A DNA stretch of 54,294 bases from Syntrophomonas sp. Its GTDB lineage: Bacteria; Bacillota; Syntrophomonadia; Syntrophomonadales; Syntrophomonadaceae. Under the pieces are notes generated by a model. That model was not told the origin of the DNA, ran no database searches, and saw only the letters and a list, made by a program, of their open reading frames with translations. The DNA lies in contig JAENZE010000011.1 of NCBI GenBank assembly GCA_016841425.1, positions 1-54,294 on the forward strand, in the 5' to 3' direction. The position numbers were made by a program, and so were the translations under genes. Shown one piece after another: positions 44,722 through 53,461 of the stretch (its first letter is position 1; each line of letters begins with the position of its first letter).

Positions 44722-46605
44722 ATGACAGACGGTATAGACAAAAGAGGTACAAAGACTATGGTCCCTAATTTCATAAGATCGGTCCTTGCCGATAAGATTA
44801 AATGGGAAATGAATCAGCCTGGGATCAGCAATCCTACCGCTTGCATACGTCATTCGATGTTGATTGCCCGCCTGCTGCTCATATCGCTGACTTCGTTCTT
44901 TTATTTGATCGGCCCGCCCCAATCCCCGCTGAGCATCAAAATAATGGTGGTAATGGCCATGATGACCGCTGTCTTACTGACCCGAAATCTCTACGGCAGC
45001 AGTGAAATAGACGATATTTTGATCCGTATTTACGACCCGCAAAAATTAACCGGGCAGGCAAATCCGCCGGCAAGTGCGAGCCAGAAACCGTACTTGCTGC
45101 TCACTATAATCGGTATCGAGACCCTGGGTACAGCCATGTTGACCGTGCCTACCGGCGGGCTGGACAGTCCCTTTGTGTGGTATGCGTTGAGTCCCATTAT
45201 CGCCGCCGCTTTTTACCTGCCCTTTTATTACTCCTGGATTACTATGGGACTATTTCTCAGTTTTGCCCTGTTGTTCCGTTATACCCTGCTGGAGATAAGC
45301 AGCCCCTTGACCTGGGAATTATTACAGCACATGAGTTTGATTATGCTCTTCTGCCTGTGTACAGCTTTAGCCCAGCTAGCCGCCTCTTTGTACAGAAATT
45401 TATCCCTGGCATATTCCCAGTTGGATAAGGCCCATCAGGAAAGCGAAAAAGCGTTTGCGCATATATCTTCCCTTTACCAGGTTATGGAAGCCTGTTCGGC
45501 TGGAGAAGATTGCGTTCAGATGGCCGATTTGCTGGCTGGCTATGCTGCCCGGCTCTGTCAGCGGCCTTCTGCTTGTCTCATGATTCAGGAGAGAAATAGA
45601 GAAGAAGATATTGAAAGCATGGAAACACTGCTTAGAATGGGCGGAGACCAGAACCCGCTTGATCATACCGTATGGGAAAAGGAAATGAACCAGATCTGGA
45701 ACCGTATAGAACCGGATATGACTGATGTCTTGTCCTGGGATATTGGTCTTGATCATAGGCTGGTATACCACCCGATCACCTCTCATGGCGAGTGTTTTGG
45801 CATTCTGGCTTACCTGGAACATCGAAGACAGAAAGACCAAAATACGGACCAGGAGAAATCTCTGGCATTCCTGGCCGGTCTGGGAGGCATTACCCTGGAA
45901 CGGCTGAAAACTGATAAACTCTGGGGCCGTCTCCTGGTAAGTGAAGAACAGAACCGTATTGCCAATGAAATACATGATGGAGTAGCCCAGTACCTCTTCA
46001 GTTCAGTATGTGCCGTCCATACCCTTTCACAGCAAAAATCCAACCTGCAGGATGAAAACATACAACAGCAGTTAAAATTGCTGCAGGATACATTCAACCG
46101 GGCTTCCCGGGAATTGAAAGCATCTATTTACGGATTGAGCCCGCATAAACGCGGCGAAAGTATATTTGTAGAAACCATGGCTTCCTATCTGGATGGTTTG
46201 GGCAAACTGCATGGGATACAGGTGGATTTGCAGGCTGAGGGGAGTGAAGAGGTAATAAGTCCGGCCCTTCGCAAAGCTCTTTACCGTATGGTCAGAGAAG
46301 CCAGCAGCAATGCTTTGCGCCACGGGAAATGCAGCTCCATCAAAGTCAGCCTGGGTATGTACCCCGGCCAGACCTTACTGGAAGTACAGGATAATGGTAC
46401 CGGGTGGAAATTTAAAGGGTTGAGGGCTGATGAAAAAGCTGGGCTAGGTCTCCGCAATATGGTCCAGGCAGCTGAACTGTTTGGCGGAGAATTGGAAATA
46501 GAGAGCCGGTATGGGAAAGGAACTACCATCAGGTGTGTGATCCCCAAAGCGGCACCCAACGATGAAAAGGAGGTACTAAAATATGAAACTGGTACTTATC
46601 GATGA
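44722..46605 (+). CDS. Sensor histidine kinase, NarX/DegS type (HisKA_3)
   Basis: 627 residues. The N-terminal half has five or six membrane helices (about 48-65, 70-87, 123-142, 152-172, 175-192, 203-222). A GAF-like region spans ~250-400. The HisKA_3 box EEQNRIANEIHDGVAQ carries the phospho-accepting His418. The HATPase domain has LYRMVREASSNALRHG (N box), VQDNGTGW (G1) and GLGLRNM (G2). The compact kinase core and the downstream NarL-type regulator mark a DegS/DegU- or LiaS/LiaR-like system that senses the membrane or cytoplasm. The ribosome site GCGAGGT is modest. It overlaps the regulator gene by 23 nt. Confidence 0.92.
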   Translation: MTDGIDKRGTKTMVPNFIRSVLADKIKWEMNQPGISNPTACIRHSMLIARLLLISLTSFFYLIGPPQSPLSIKIMVVMAMMTAVLLTRNLYGSSEIDDILIRIYDPQKLTGQANPPASASQKPYLLLTIIGIETLGTAMLTVPTGGLDSPFVWYALSPIIAAAFYLPFYYSWITMGLFLSFALLFRYTLLEISSPLTWELLQHMSLIMLFCLCTALAQLAASLYRNLSLAYSQLDKAHQESEKAFAHISSLYQVMEACSAGEDCVQMADLLAGYAARLCQRPSACLMIQERNREEDIESMETLLRMGGDQNPLDHTVWEKEMNQIWNRIEPDMTDVLSWDIGLDHRLVYHPITSHGECFGILAYLEHRRQKDQNTDQEKSLAFLAGLGGITLERLKTDKLWGRLLVSEEQNRIANEIHDGVAQYLFSSVCAVHTLSQQKSNLQDENIQQQLKLLQDTFNRASRELKASIYGLSPHKRGESIFVETMASYLDGLGKLHGIQVDLQAEGSEEVISPALRKALYRMVREASSNALRHGKCSSIKVSLGMYPGQTLLEVQDNGTGWKFKGLRADEKAGLGLRNMVQAAELFGGELEIESRYGKGTTIRCVIPKAAPNDEKEVLKYETGTYR

Positions 46606-47215
46606 TCATCCCCTGGTACTGCAGGGCATCAGCACCATCATGCAGTATCAGGACGACTTGGAGGTTGTTGGTACAGCCTGCTGTTCCCGGGAGGGGCTGA
46701 AAATCCTGGCCGAGTCGAAGCCGGACATAGCCATAGTTGATCTGCGCCTGTCCGGGGAAAACGGACTTGATATAATCCTGCGAGGACGAAATGTAGCGCC
46801 TGAATGTCGTTTCATTATACTGAGTTCTGGCAGTGATCGTGCAGATGTAAGGAGAGCATTAAACGAAAAAGTAGAAGGATACATACTTAAAGAAGCCACC
46901 CCGGAGGAAATAATAAGTGCTGTTCGCCTGGTAGCCAGAGGGAGAACCTATATTGATCCTTTAATAATGCAATCCCTGGTATGTGAGGAGAAGGACCCCA
47001 TCGAAGAACTTACCCCCCGGGAACTTGAGGTACTGGCGGCTATAGCCAGCGGCATGTCCAACCGGGAGATAGCCAGCAGCCTGTTTGTTACCGAATATAC
47101 CGTCAAAAAACATGTAAGCCAGATCCTGGACAAATTGAATATGGCTGATCGGACCCAGGCTGCCTTATATGCATTCTCACGGGGGTTGGGGCAGGTTAGT
47201 GCTTTCTGCAGCTGA
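46583..47215 (+). CDS. NarL/DegU-type response regulator
   Basis: 210 residues. The receiver has the acidic pair in LVLIDDHPLV, the phospho-acceptor Asp53 in AIVDLRLSGENG, and the lysine in GYILKEATPEE. The C-terminus is a LuxR helix-turn-helix (LTPRELEVLAAIASGMSNREIAS...VKKHVSQILDKL). Cognate partner of the overlapping kinase; AAAAGGAGG is 8 nt upstream, inside the kinase gene. It has all catalytic residues, unlike the orphan regulator at 43546. Probable activator of the surface-protein genes that follow, by position. Confidence 0.93.
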   Translation: MKLVLIDDHPLVLQGISTIMQYQDDLEVVGTACCSREGLKILAESKPDIAIVDLRLSGENGLDIILRGRNVAPECRFIILSSGSDRADVRRALNEKVEGYILKEATPEEIISAVRLVARGRTYIDPLIMQSLVCEEKDPIEELTPRELEVLAAIASGMSNREIASSLFVTEYTVKKHVSQILDKLNMADRTQAALYAFSRGLGQVSAFCS

Positions 47216-47250
47216 TGATCTGCTAACTGAACCAAAATGGTAAAGCTGTA

Positions 47251-47770
47251 GAGGAGAATTCATTTTCCGAATATCAGAACCAGCAGGAGCAGGATACACA
47301 GCCGCCGTAGCAGAGAATTCATTCTCTGCTGAACCACACAACGGGAAAAAGAATTCATTCTCCGGTTCTATGACAGATGGAATTGATAAAAGATATCTAA
47401 AAAAATGGCTTAATTTTCCTATTTGTAATCGAGTTGTAACTCTGGCTTGCTATGATAGCTGCAGATACTAAACGGGGTAACGTAGATACTCCGGTAGATG
47501 AATCCATGGAAGACAGAGATAGGAATGGCAGCAAAGAATTCCTGGCACAGCTGCAGGCAGCAGAGGCATTATTCTCAGCGGAACTGCATAACAGGATACA
47601 ACATTCATAATAAGGCTGTAGAGGAGAATTTATTCTCCGGGTTGATCGGCTTATCGGGACCAGCAGCAGCAGGATATCGCAGCAGCCGTAGAGGAGAATT
47701 CATTCTCCGGCTTATCAGAACCAGCAGCAGGATATCGCAGCAGCCGTAGAGGAGAATTCATTCTCCGGCT
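47251..47770. repeat. Hairpin-repeat cluster B
   Basis: Copies of the GGAGAATTCATTCTCC hairpin begin at 47253 (one mismatch, TTTTCC), 47310 (GCAGAGAAT/ATTCTCTGC, changed on both arms), about 47348 (degenerate), 47623 (GAATTTATTC), 47693 and 47751. The last copies share a linker containing ACCAGCAGCAG, GGATATCGCAGCAGCCGTA and CTTATCAGA (58- and 70-bp spacing). This linker differs from those of clusters A and C. Confidence 0.85.
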
Positions 47771-47940
47771 TATCAGAACCAGCAGCAGAGATTCATTAAT
47801 TAATACGAAAAATGACACGGTGATAACGTCACCTGTGTCATGGAATCAAAAATGCCACCAGACCAGATGAAGTTACGATCAGCATTTAGTTGCCTGACAA
47901 TTCTGCATCTGATAGGAAATACATCCCAATGACTTATGGC

Positions 47941-48028
47941 ACTAAAGTATAACGACAGGATTATCTCATAGGCCACAGGAAGAATAGACCACAGAGTGTA
48001 GGGACTAAAGGCTTGCTGATAGTATACT
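47941..48028 (+). promoter_or_regulatory. Promoter module 1 of the surface locus
   Basis: ACTAAAGTATA (47941-47951), then AATAGACCANNNNGTGTAG (47983-48001), then ATAGTATACT (48019-48028) containing TATACT as a good -10. No -35 hexamer is present. The same three blocks with spacing equal to within 1 bp stand before the LPYTG gene (52473-52559). The distance to the start codon is 172 bp. Confidence 0.65.
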
Positions 48029-48112
48029 GATTAATATAAAAGTGGAATCTTCTTTAGAACTTTTTGTAGTTGCCAGGAAACTTATATTGCTCAAGAAAAG
48101 GAGCGTTAGCAT

Positions 48113-48616
48113 ATGAAAAAAATCGTAGTGAATAAGAAAGCCAGAGCCAGGGGCTGGAAAGTATTAGCTCTTTGGATAACCATAACCGTAGCTCTGGGCC
48201 TGGTTGGTCCGGGAATGGCTCTCTGGGATGTGCAGCTTCCCGCGATAGGGCTTAGCACTAATATAGGCAACATTGATCCGGTCCTGACCGGTTTCGAAAT
48301 CCAATCCGATGAGGAAGGAAGCGTGAACTATACCGCGGATTCTGCTTACTTCCTTCTGGAAGATGTAGAACCGGGCAGTGAAGTAACCTTCCGGTATACC
48401 CTGCAGAATGACGGCAGCATACCTGTTATCGCCCGGGTGGAAGCAGGACCAGATATGCCGGACGAAATAAGCCTGCTGGAATCTGATTCGATTACTGTGG
48501 ATGCTGAAGATAAAGCCACCGGGGAATTCACTCTGCAGGTAAATGGGGATTACGATGATACCTACGACCCTGATCTTAAGCTGGTTTATCAGCAATGGAA
48601 TGCTCCGTTAGATTGA
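48113..48616 (+). CDS. Exported SipW-type substrate / fibre-like protein
   Basis: 167 residues. A basic N-terminus (MKKIVVNKKARARG) and a hydrophobic helix form an export signal that ends near GMALWDVQLP, after which the mature part is beta-rich and acidic (LSTNIGNIDPVLTGFEI...). TLQNDGSIPVIARVE and the tail with YQQWNAPLD resemble TasA/camelysin-like proteins, which are cut by SipW-type peptidases and assemble outside the cell. The match is by layout, and the family call is tentative. AAGGAG is about 9 nt upstream of the ATG. It leads the surface-protein genes. Confidence 0.6.
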   Translation: MKKIVVNKKARARGWKVLALWITITVALGLVGPGMALWDVQLPAIGLSTNIGNIDPVLTGFEIQSDEEGSVNYTADSAYFLLEDVEPGSEVTFRYTLQNDGSIPVIARVEAGPDMPDEISLLESDSITVDAEDKATGEFTLQVNGDYDDTYDPDLKLVYQQWNAPLD

Positions 48617-48797
48617 TTGAATTGATGCCCGCAGCATTAAAATGGCAGAACCCGGCTGGTGCCGGTTCATGATAAAAATTATCAGCCAGGGGGAGGGTAG
48701 TGAGAGTTTTAAAATCAATAAGGCAGCTGCAGGGGAGGAATTTTAGCCGGCCCCTGTGCAAGATAAAAATCAAATTATAAGATAGGAGGAATTATAA

Positions 48798-49574
48798 ATG
48801 AAAAAGATTAAAGTCCTGGCACTGGTATTGGTATTTGCCTTTGCCGCCATGGGTGGAGCATACGCGGTATGGACCGACAATGTGACCGCCACCGACATAC
48901 TGAACACCGGTACCGTAGATATTGCCTGGGTGGACAACACATCTAGCAGCGACCCTCAGGAAGGGGAAGGCACGACTGGTAATCCTACACGAGGGAATTG
49001 GCATTATGTGGGCCATACCTATTTGGGATTTCAATTACCAGCTGATACCGAAACAAGAGATTATGAGTATTGCTACAATGGATATGGATATGGATACTAT
49101 GACCTCATTCCTGGCCAATACACACCTGGTGAAGGCATAACAGATGCTCAGGGCGGAAGTTTCGGCGATAATGACCAAGACTTTGTTAATCAAGACGACA
49201 AAGACGTAGCCTACAAAACGGTTGAACTGCTGGAAGACGGAGTTTTGGAAATGACCATCGAAAACGGCTATCCCGGATATAATGCCTATGTCATCGCTGA
49301 GTTGAAGAACATCGGAACCATCCCCGTGACCATCAATGATGTGAAGACCACCGGCGCCAGCAAGGTCGAAATCCTGGTAAGCAAGGTAGATAATTTAGCT
49401 GGCGACAATGATACCGATCTTATCGGAACAGTCATCGATCCTTATGCCAGCATCTTCGTCAAATTCGATGAAACCGTCCTGGATATGAATAATGGAGCCC
49501 AGAATGATACCTTTACCTCCAGCATCAAGATCAATGCCATCCAGTGGAATGCATACGATTACGGCACTGATTAA
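48798..49574 (+). CDS. TasA/camelysin-like exported protein
   Basis: 258 residues. Signal peptide MKKIKVLALVLVFAFAAMGG; cleavage probably near AYA, followed by VWTDNVTATDILNTGTVDIA. This is the SipW-type pattern, with an aromatic residue just after the site and a TGTVDIAW strand. The central part is rich in Tyr, Gly and Asp. The end has ENGYPGYNAYVIAELKNIGTIPV, a beta domain shared in style with the LPYTG protein (NAYPGYQVAV). Such proteins form biofilm fibres or cell-surface proteins in Bacillus. AGGAGG is 7 nt upstream. A terminator follows at 49609. Confidence 0.72.
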   Translation: MKKIKVLALVLVFAFAAMGGAYAVWTDNVTATDILNTGTVDIAWVDNTSSSDPQEGEGTTGNPTRGNWHYVGHTYLGFQLPADTETRDYEYCYNGYGYGYYDLIPGQYTPGEGITDAQGGSFGDNDQDFVNQDDKDVAYKTVELLEDGVLEMTIENGYPGYNAYVIAELKNIGTIPVTINDVKTTGASKVEILVSKVDNLAGDNDTDLIGTVIDPYASIFVKFDETVLDMNNGAQNDTFTSSIKINAIQWNAYDYGTD

Positions 49575-49608
49575 TAATTAATTAACAGCTAGATAGCTGG
49601 CTGAAAGA

Positions 49609-49635
49609 CCAGGGGGAAGCACTCCTTCCTCCTGG
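49609..49635 (+). terminator. Stem-loop after the TasA/camelysin-like gene
   Basis: CCAGGGGGAAG pairs with CTTCCTCCTGG (11 bp, one G-U), followed by TAAACTTTTCC. The T-tract is weak. Further GC-rich pairing (CCGGGTC/GACCCGG at about 49702-49721) lies in the leader of the small exported peptide. Confidence 0.5.
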
Positions 49636-49749
49636 TAAACTTTTCCAAGCGGCGGTGGTTTTCCAGCCGATCTCCTATTCGGGGATAAGCCGGAAAGCTC
49701 CTGATCCGGGTCATAGACCCGGGAACAAAAAAACGGAGGTGACCTGAGA

Positions 49750-49908
49750 TTGAAAAAGAAACTGATAGTTTTTTTGATATTCCTGATCTTAGCCCTGATC
49801 ATAATCCCTGAAAGCCTGGCTCTATTCAACGGTGAGATTCCCATCACCGGTCAGATTGAAATGGCCCCGCAGCCGGTATCTGACCCGCCGGCATCTGAAT
49901 CTGAATAG
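49750..49908 (+). CDS. 52-residue exported peptide of the SipW locus
   Basis: A TTG start with an excellent GGAGGTGA site 7-8 nt upstream. The product has a Lys-rich start and a long hydrophobic helix (MKKKLIVFLIFLILALIIIP), then SLALFNGEIPITGQIEMAP and an acidic Pro/Ser tail. The segment after the helix (ALFNGEIPITG) looks like the start of a SipW-type mature protein that stops after about 25 residues. It may be a short secreted peptide or a truncated relative of its neighbours. It lies in order between the fibre-like protein and the signal peptidase. No known family recognised. Confidence 0.6.
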   Translation: MKKKLIVFLIFLILALIIIPESLALFNGEIPITGQIEMAPQPVSDPPASESE

Positions 49909-49983
49909 GATAATCTTTCAAATTTATTGGTATCGGGTAGCCTCAGACGAATATGGCATAGCCCCTTGGAATAAATCTATATC

Positions 49984-51279
49984 ATGATAATTGCCTGTGC
50001 TTATATCAGTACAGGTAATATTTTGTTAAAAGCAGGACTGTGCATACATTATAGAGAATTAGTCGTTAATTATCACATTCATCATGAAAAGAGGGGTAGT
50101 GTTATAAAGGATAAGCTGCAGCTCGGCCTGGAAAAAAGGAATTCAAAATATTATACCTGGGGGCTGGCAGTCCTGGTTGTGATAGCCTGGGTGATGGATA
50201 ACTATGTCCTGGGCCGGATCATCGGTGGCATGGCCGGTAATTACCTGCTGCGGCCCTTGATGTGGCTGATCCTGATCGCGGCCGTGTGGAGGATGCCGCG
50301 CCTACGCACTTCTGGTAAGTTCAGGCTGATGAATTTTACTGCCGGACTGGCTGTGATGTGTGTGCTAATTGGGATTCTCCTGATGGCCTTACGCGGCTTG
50401 ATCGGAGGTATCGCCAGAAGTCCCTATGATCACAGCCTGGTGGGCATAGCTCTTAACCTGCTCTTGACCGGGACCATGGTGGCTGGAGTGGAAATGAGCC
50501 GGGCCTGGCTGCTGAACCGCCTTTTTCTGCGGAGAAGGGTATGGGGCATAGCTGTCCTGGGACTGCTATATACATTTTTTACAGTGTCTGTTAATAAACT
50601 GCTCTCATTGAAAACCGGAATAGCTGCGGTTAAATTTTTCGGGACAGAATTTCTGCCCTCATTGGGGCAAAGCCTCCTGGCATCTTACCTGGCAGCCCTG
50701 GGAGGTCCGGTACCGGCTATGATTTATCATGGAGCTCTGGCCATCTTTGAAAAGATGTCTCCTTACCTCCCCAATTCGGCGTGGGTAAGTGACACCTTGC
50801 TGGGAAATCTGGCTCCGGTACTGGGATTTCTGTTGGTATGCCAGCTGTACCAGGAAGAGTCCGGGCAGGTGAAAGCCAGGGAGACCGGGGAAAAACCGCT
50901 GGGCTGGGCAGTGACCAGCCTGGTCATGGTATTGATACTGTGGTTCGCCCTGGGAGTGTTCAGCGTCTACCCGCGGGTGATAGTCAGCGGGAGTATGGTG
51001 CCGGAGATCAATATCGGGGATGTGATCATCGTCAAAGAGGCCGAGGGTGAACAGATGGAGGTGGGGGATGTGATCCTTTATCAGCTGGCAGATGTGAAGG
51101 TGGCCCACCGCATTATAGAAAAAATGGAAAACAATGGACAAATAACTTTCGTAACCAAAGGAGACGCCAACGAGGCTGCCGATGCGGAAGCGGTATATCC
51201 TCAACAGGTGCTGGGAGAGATAGTATATGTCGTCCCCAAGGCGGGCTGGGTGAGCATAGCATTGAGGAAAACCGATTAG
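49984..51279 (+). CDS. SipW-type signal peptidase I with large N-terminal membrane domain
   Basis: Up to 431 residues. The first ~310 hold about eight membrane helices of no recognised family. The last ~110 are an S26B signal peptidase: nucleophile Ser in VSGSMVPEI (about residue 337) and the histidine base in VAHRIIE (about 375) in place of lysine, followed by TKGDANEAAD. The Ser/His type is that of ER and archaeal peptidases and Bacillus SipW. SipW itself is ~190 residues, so the extra domain is unusual. The start is uncertain: ATG 49984 has no ribosome site, and the good AGAGGGG at 50090-50096 has no in-frame ATG, GTG or TTG after it. It probably matures the neighbouring exported proteins. 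Confidence 0.85.
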   Translation: MIIACAYISTGNILLKAGLCIHYRELVVNYHIHHEKRGSVIKDKLQLGLEKRNSKYYTWGLAVLVVIAWVMDNYVLGRIIGGMAGNYLLRPLMWLILIAAVWRMPRLRTSGKFRLMNFTAGLAVMCVLIGILLMALRGLIGGIARSPYDHSLVGIALNLLLTGTMVAGVEMSRAWLLNRLFLRRRVWGIAVLGLLYTFFTVSVNKLLSLKTGIAAVKFFGTEFLPSLGQSLLASYLAALGGPVPAMIYHGALAIFEKMSPYLPNSAWVSDTLLGNLAPVLGFLLVCQLYQEESGQVKARETGEKPLGWAVTSLVMVLILWFALGVFSVYPRVIVSGSMVPEINIGDVIIVKEAEGEQMEVGDVILYQLADVKVAHRIIEKMENNGQITFVTKGDANEAADAEAVYPQQVLGEIVYVVPKAGWVSIALRKTD

Positions 51280-51326
51280 GCTCGGAGGAGATCCAGCAAT
51301 AGATTTACTGGAGGAGGTATGATTAT

Positions 51327-52460
51327 TTGACCAGCATAGAGATAAAGAAAAAGTTTCGTACAAGTATGATCATCGGTTTGGCTGTGATTTTCGCAGGGTT
51401 GAGTGCAGTTTCAGGATGGCTTTACCAGCGGCCCGGGCAGATGACAGTACAGGAGCCGGTATCATCTTGGCAGCAAAAAGCTAATGTAAATTATAATGTT
51501 TATTATAGATCCAATTCGCTTTTCCCTGATGAAGAGATTATCGGGCCGGGAAGAGCTTATCTAACCGCGCTGACTGATTATGTGGGCACCGAGCTGCATT
51601 ACCAATTCACAAGCGATGATGAGGCGCAGATAAGCGGGGAATACGAAGTGGTGGCTGACATCACCGGTTATATGCTGGTTGAGAAGCAGGGGCAGAATCA
51701 GCAGCTCATGCTGGAGAGAGAGAAAGTGCTGGTCTGGAATAAGAGCTATCAGCTGCTTGAACCTACTGCTTTTACCGGCAGCGGCAAAGAATTCGAGTTT
51801 AATGAATCAATTGATGTCCCCGCTATTGACTACATGGATTTCCTGGTCGACGTGATGGATGCTACCCGCTATTCTCCGGAACTGGTAGAGATCAAAGTGC
51901 GGTATCATATTAAATCGGAAGCAGTAACTTCACGGGGTACCATCACTCAGGAACTGGAGCCCTACTTGATCATCCCCGCCGAGGGAAGAGCTTACCGGAT
52001 CACCGGAACGATGGAGGATGGAAAGGAAGATGCCTTCAAGGAAGAACACCAGGTTCCCGTACCGGGTCTGAGGACTAAGAAAAATGCAGCCATGGCCGGC
52101 GCAGGTATACTGGCTATAATCCTGCTGGGAACCATCTTTATGACCCGGGTCAAAGAAGAGGATGTCTTCGAAGAGGAAGTACTGAAGATATTCAATAATT
52201 TTGGTGATAGAATAGTACCTGCCTCCGGTTCGGGTCTTAGCGGGAAAGATGACAGCTTATTGGAACTTAAGTCTTTTGAAGATTTGATAAAAATTGCTGA
52301 TGAAGCGAGCCAGATGATATTATACGAAGCTGATGGGGAATACTGCTACAGGTTCTATCTGCTGGCAGATCAGATTATCTATCGATATATCCTGGCGGCT
52401 GAAGATCTGCCGGACGAGAAGAGCCTGGATAATGATTCGACTGAAGAGGCGTATTTATAA
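51327..52460 (+). CDS. DUF5305-like membrane protein linked to the SipW-type peptidase
   Basis: 377 residues: a membrane helix at about 14-33, a long extracytoplasmic beta-rich domain (YNVYYRSNSLFPDEEIIGPG...), a second helix at ~250-270 and a cytoplasmic acidic tail. This topology, and the 'conserved strands then PGL + helix' arrangement, fits the DUF5305 family, which occurs beside SipW-type peptidases in archaea and some Gram-positives. The role is unknown; it could assist the peptidase or present substrates. TTG at 51327 is 8-9 nt after GGAGGAGG; the ATG just before it leads to a stop after two codons. Confidence 0.72.
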   Translation: MTSIEIKKKFRTSMIIGLAVIFAGLSAVSGWLYQRPGQMTVQEPVSSWQQKANVNYNVYYRSNSLFPDEEIIGPGRAYLTALTDYVGTELHYQFTSDDEAQISGEYEVVADITGYMLVEKQGQNQQLMLEREKVLVWNKSYQLLEPTAFTGSGKEFEFNESIDVPAIDYMDFLVDVMDATRYSPELVEIKVRYHIKSEAVTSRGTITQELEPYLIIPAEGRAYRITGTMEDGKEDAFKEEHQVPVPGLRTKKNAAMAGAGILAIILLGTIFMTRVKEEDVFEEEVLKIFNNFGDRIVPASGSGLSGKDDSLLELKSFEDLIKIADEASQMILYEADGEYCYRFYLLADQIIYRYILAAEDLPDEKSLDNDSTEEAYL

Positions 52461-52472
52461 AAATCTTATGGT

Positions 52473-52559
52473 ACTAAAGTATACCCGGGACTTCTATACT
52501 TAGATAAGAATGATAATAAACCATGGTGTGTAGCAGCTATAATAATATCATAGTATATT
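52473..52559 (+). promoter_or_regulatory. Promoter module 2 of the surface locus
   Basis: ACTAAAGTATA (52473-52483), AATAAACCANNNNGTGTAG (52515-52533), ATAGTATATT (52550-52559) with TATATT as -10. Offsets from the first block are 42, 55 and 77 against 42, 55 and 78 in module 1. 175 bp before the ATG of the LPYTG gene, against 172 in module 1. Confidence 0.65.
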
Positions 52560-52647
52560 TATATATGAGTTAATAATAGGAATAAAATATTATGTATATG
52601 AATCTGTAGATTTATTGTAGTAAATGGCTGAGAAAAGAGGGATGCCG

Positions 52648-53436
52648 ATGAATAACTTAAAAAAAATAATAAGTATATCCATATTTATAATATTTGCAGT
52701 TATGGTGATAGGCCTGGCCTATGCTGATGAACCCCAGGAAGCCAGCCTGCTGGAGTGGAACATACAGTGCAGTTCCAGTGATAGTGCCGGGCAATTGGAT
52801 TACATCGAAGATGATAACCCCAACCAGGCTAAAGATGTTGGAGAAACGACTTGTGAGATGACAGGTGGGGTTCTGCAGTGTACCATAAATAATGCCTACC
52901 CGGGCTACCAGGTGGCAGTAGACGCCAGCCTGGACAACACTACGTCTTCACCGGTTACTATAACCGGGGTTCAGTATTCGGGCAAGCCGGATTGTGTTGA
53001 TGTCAGTGTGGCTGATAAAGATGGCAACACCCTGGTCGGTCAATCCATAGGAGCCCGGGGCACACTGGGAATTGTAATGAACCAGGAAGTTAATGAAAAC
53101 GCAGAGCAGAATACAACCTATACCTATGATATTATCATAACCGCCAATCAGACCCAGAGCAGCAGCGAAGGCGGCGGCGACGGCGGCTATGATAACCCTG
53201 GAGATTCCGATGGTGGCAGTGAAGAAGTCATAAATCCGGATGAAGAGAAAGTAGCAGAACCTCAAATTAATCCCGATAAGCAGCCTGAACCAGAGTTGCA
53301 GATCGTACCGGAAGAAACTCCGTTTATCCAGCTGGTCAAGGGAGAACTGCCTTATACCGGCGGAACTGCGTTGCTGTTTGCTTGTGCTGGATTGAGCCTG
53401 GGCGGTATAGCAGTGATATATCGACGCAGGAAATAA
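52648..53436 (+). CDS. LPYTG-anchored surface protein
   Basis: 262 residues from ATG 52648. The signal peptide (KKIISISIFIIFAVMVIG...) probably ends near AYA. A beta domain follows, with INNAYPGYQVAVDASLDNTTSSPVTITGVQYSG, the same style as in the TasA/camelysin-like protein. A Gly/Ser/Asp-rich then Pro/Glu-rich wall-spanning stretch leads to the sorting signal LPYTG (about 234-238), a hydrophobic helix and RRRK. The sortase encoded 25 bp downstream would cleave LPYT-G and attach it to the wall or to a polymer. ATG 52648 is 6 nt after AAGAGGG, whereas ATG 52642 would be too close. Confidence 0.88.
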   Translation: MNNLKKIISISIFIIFAVMVIGLAYADEPQEASLLEWNIQCSSSDSAGQLDYIEDDNPNQAKDVGETTCEMTGGVLQCTINNAYPGYQVAVDASLDNTTSSPVTITGVQYSGKPDCVDVSVADKDGNTLVGQSIGARGTLGIVMNQEVNENAEQNTTYTYDIIITANQTQSSSEGGGDGGYDNPGDSDGGSEEVINPDEEKVAEPQINPDKQPEPELQIVPEETPFIQLVKGELPYTGGTALLFACAGLSLGGIAVIYRRRK

Positions 53437-53461
53437 TATAAATGGGATATACTGTATACTG

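Noticed and set aside
47498-47749. 83-codon open frame in the region between regulator and surface genes
   Set aside because: It runs through hairpin-repeat copies and their linkers, has no ribosome site and no recognisable product.
49636-49735. Cyclic di-GMP or other riboswitch before the 52-residue peptide
   Set aside because: The leader is GC-rich and can fold, but I cannot find the conserved core bases of GEMM-I or other classes known to me.
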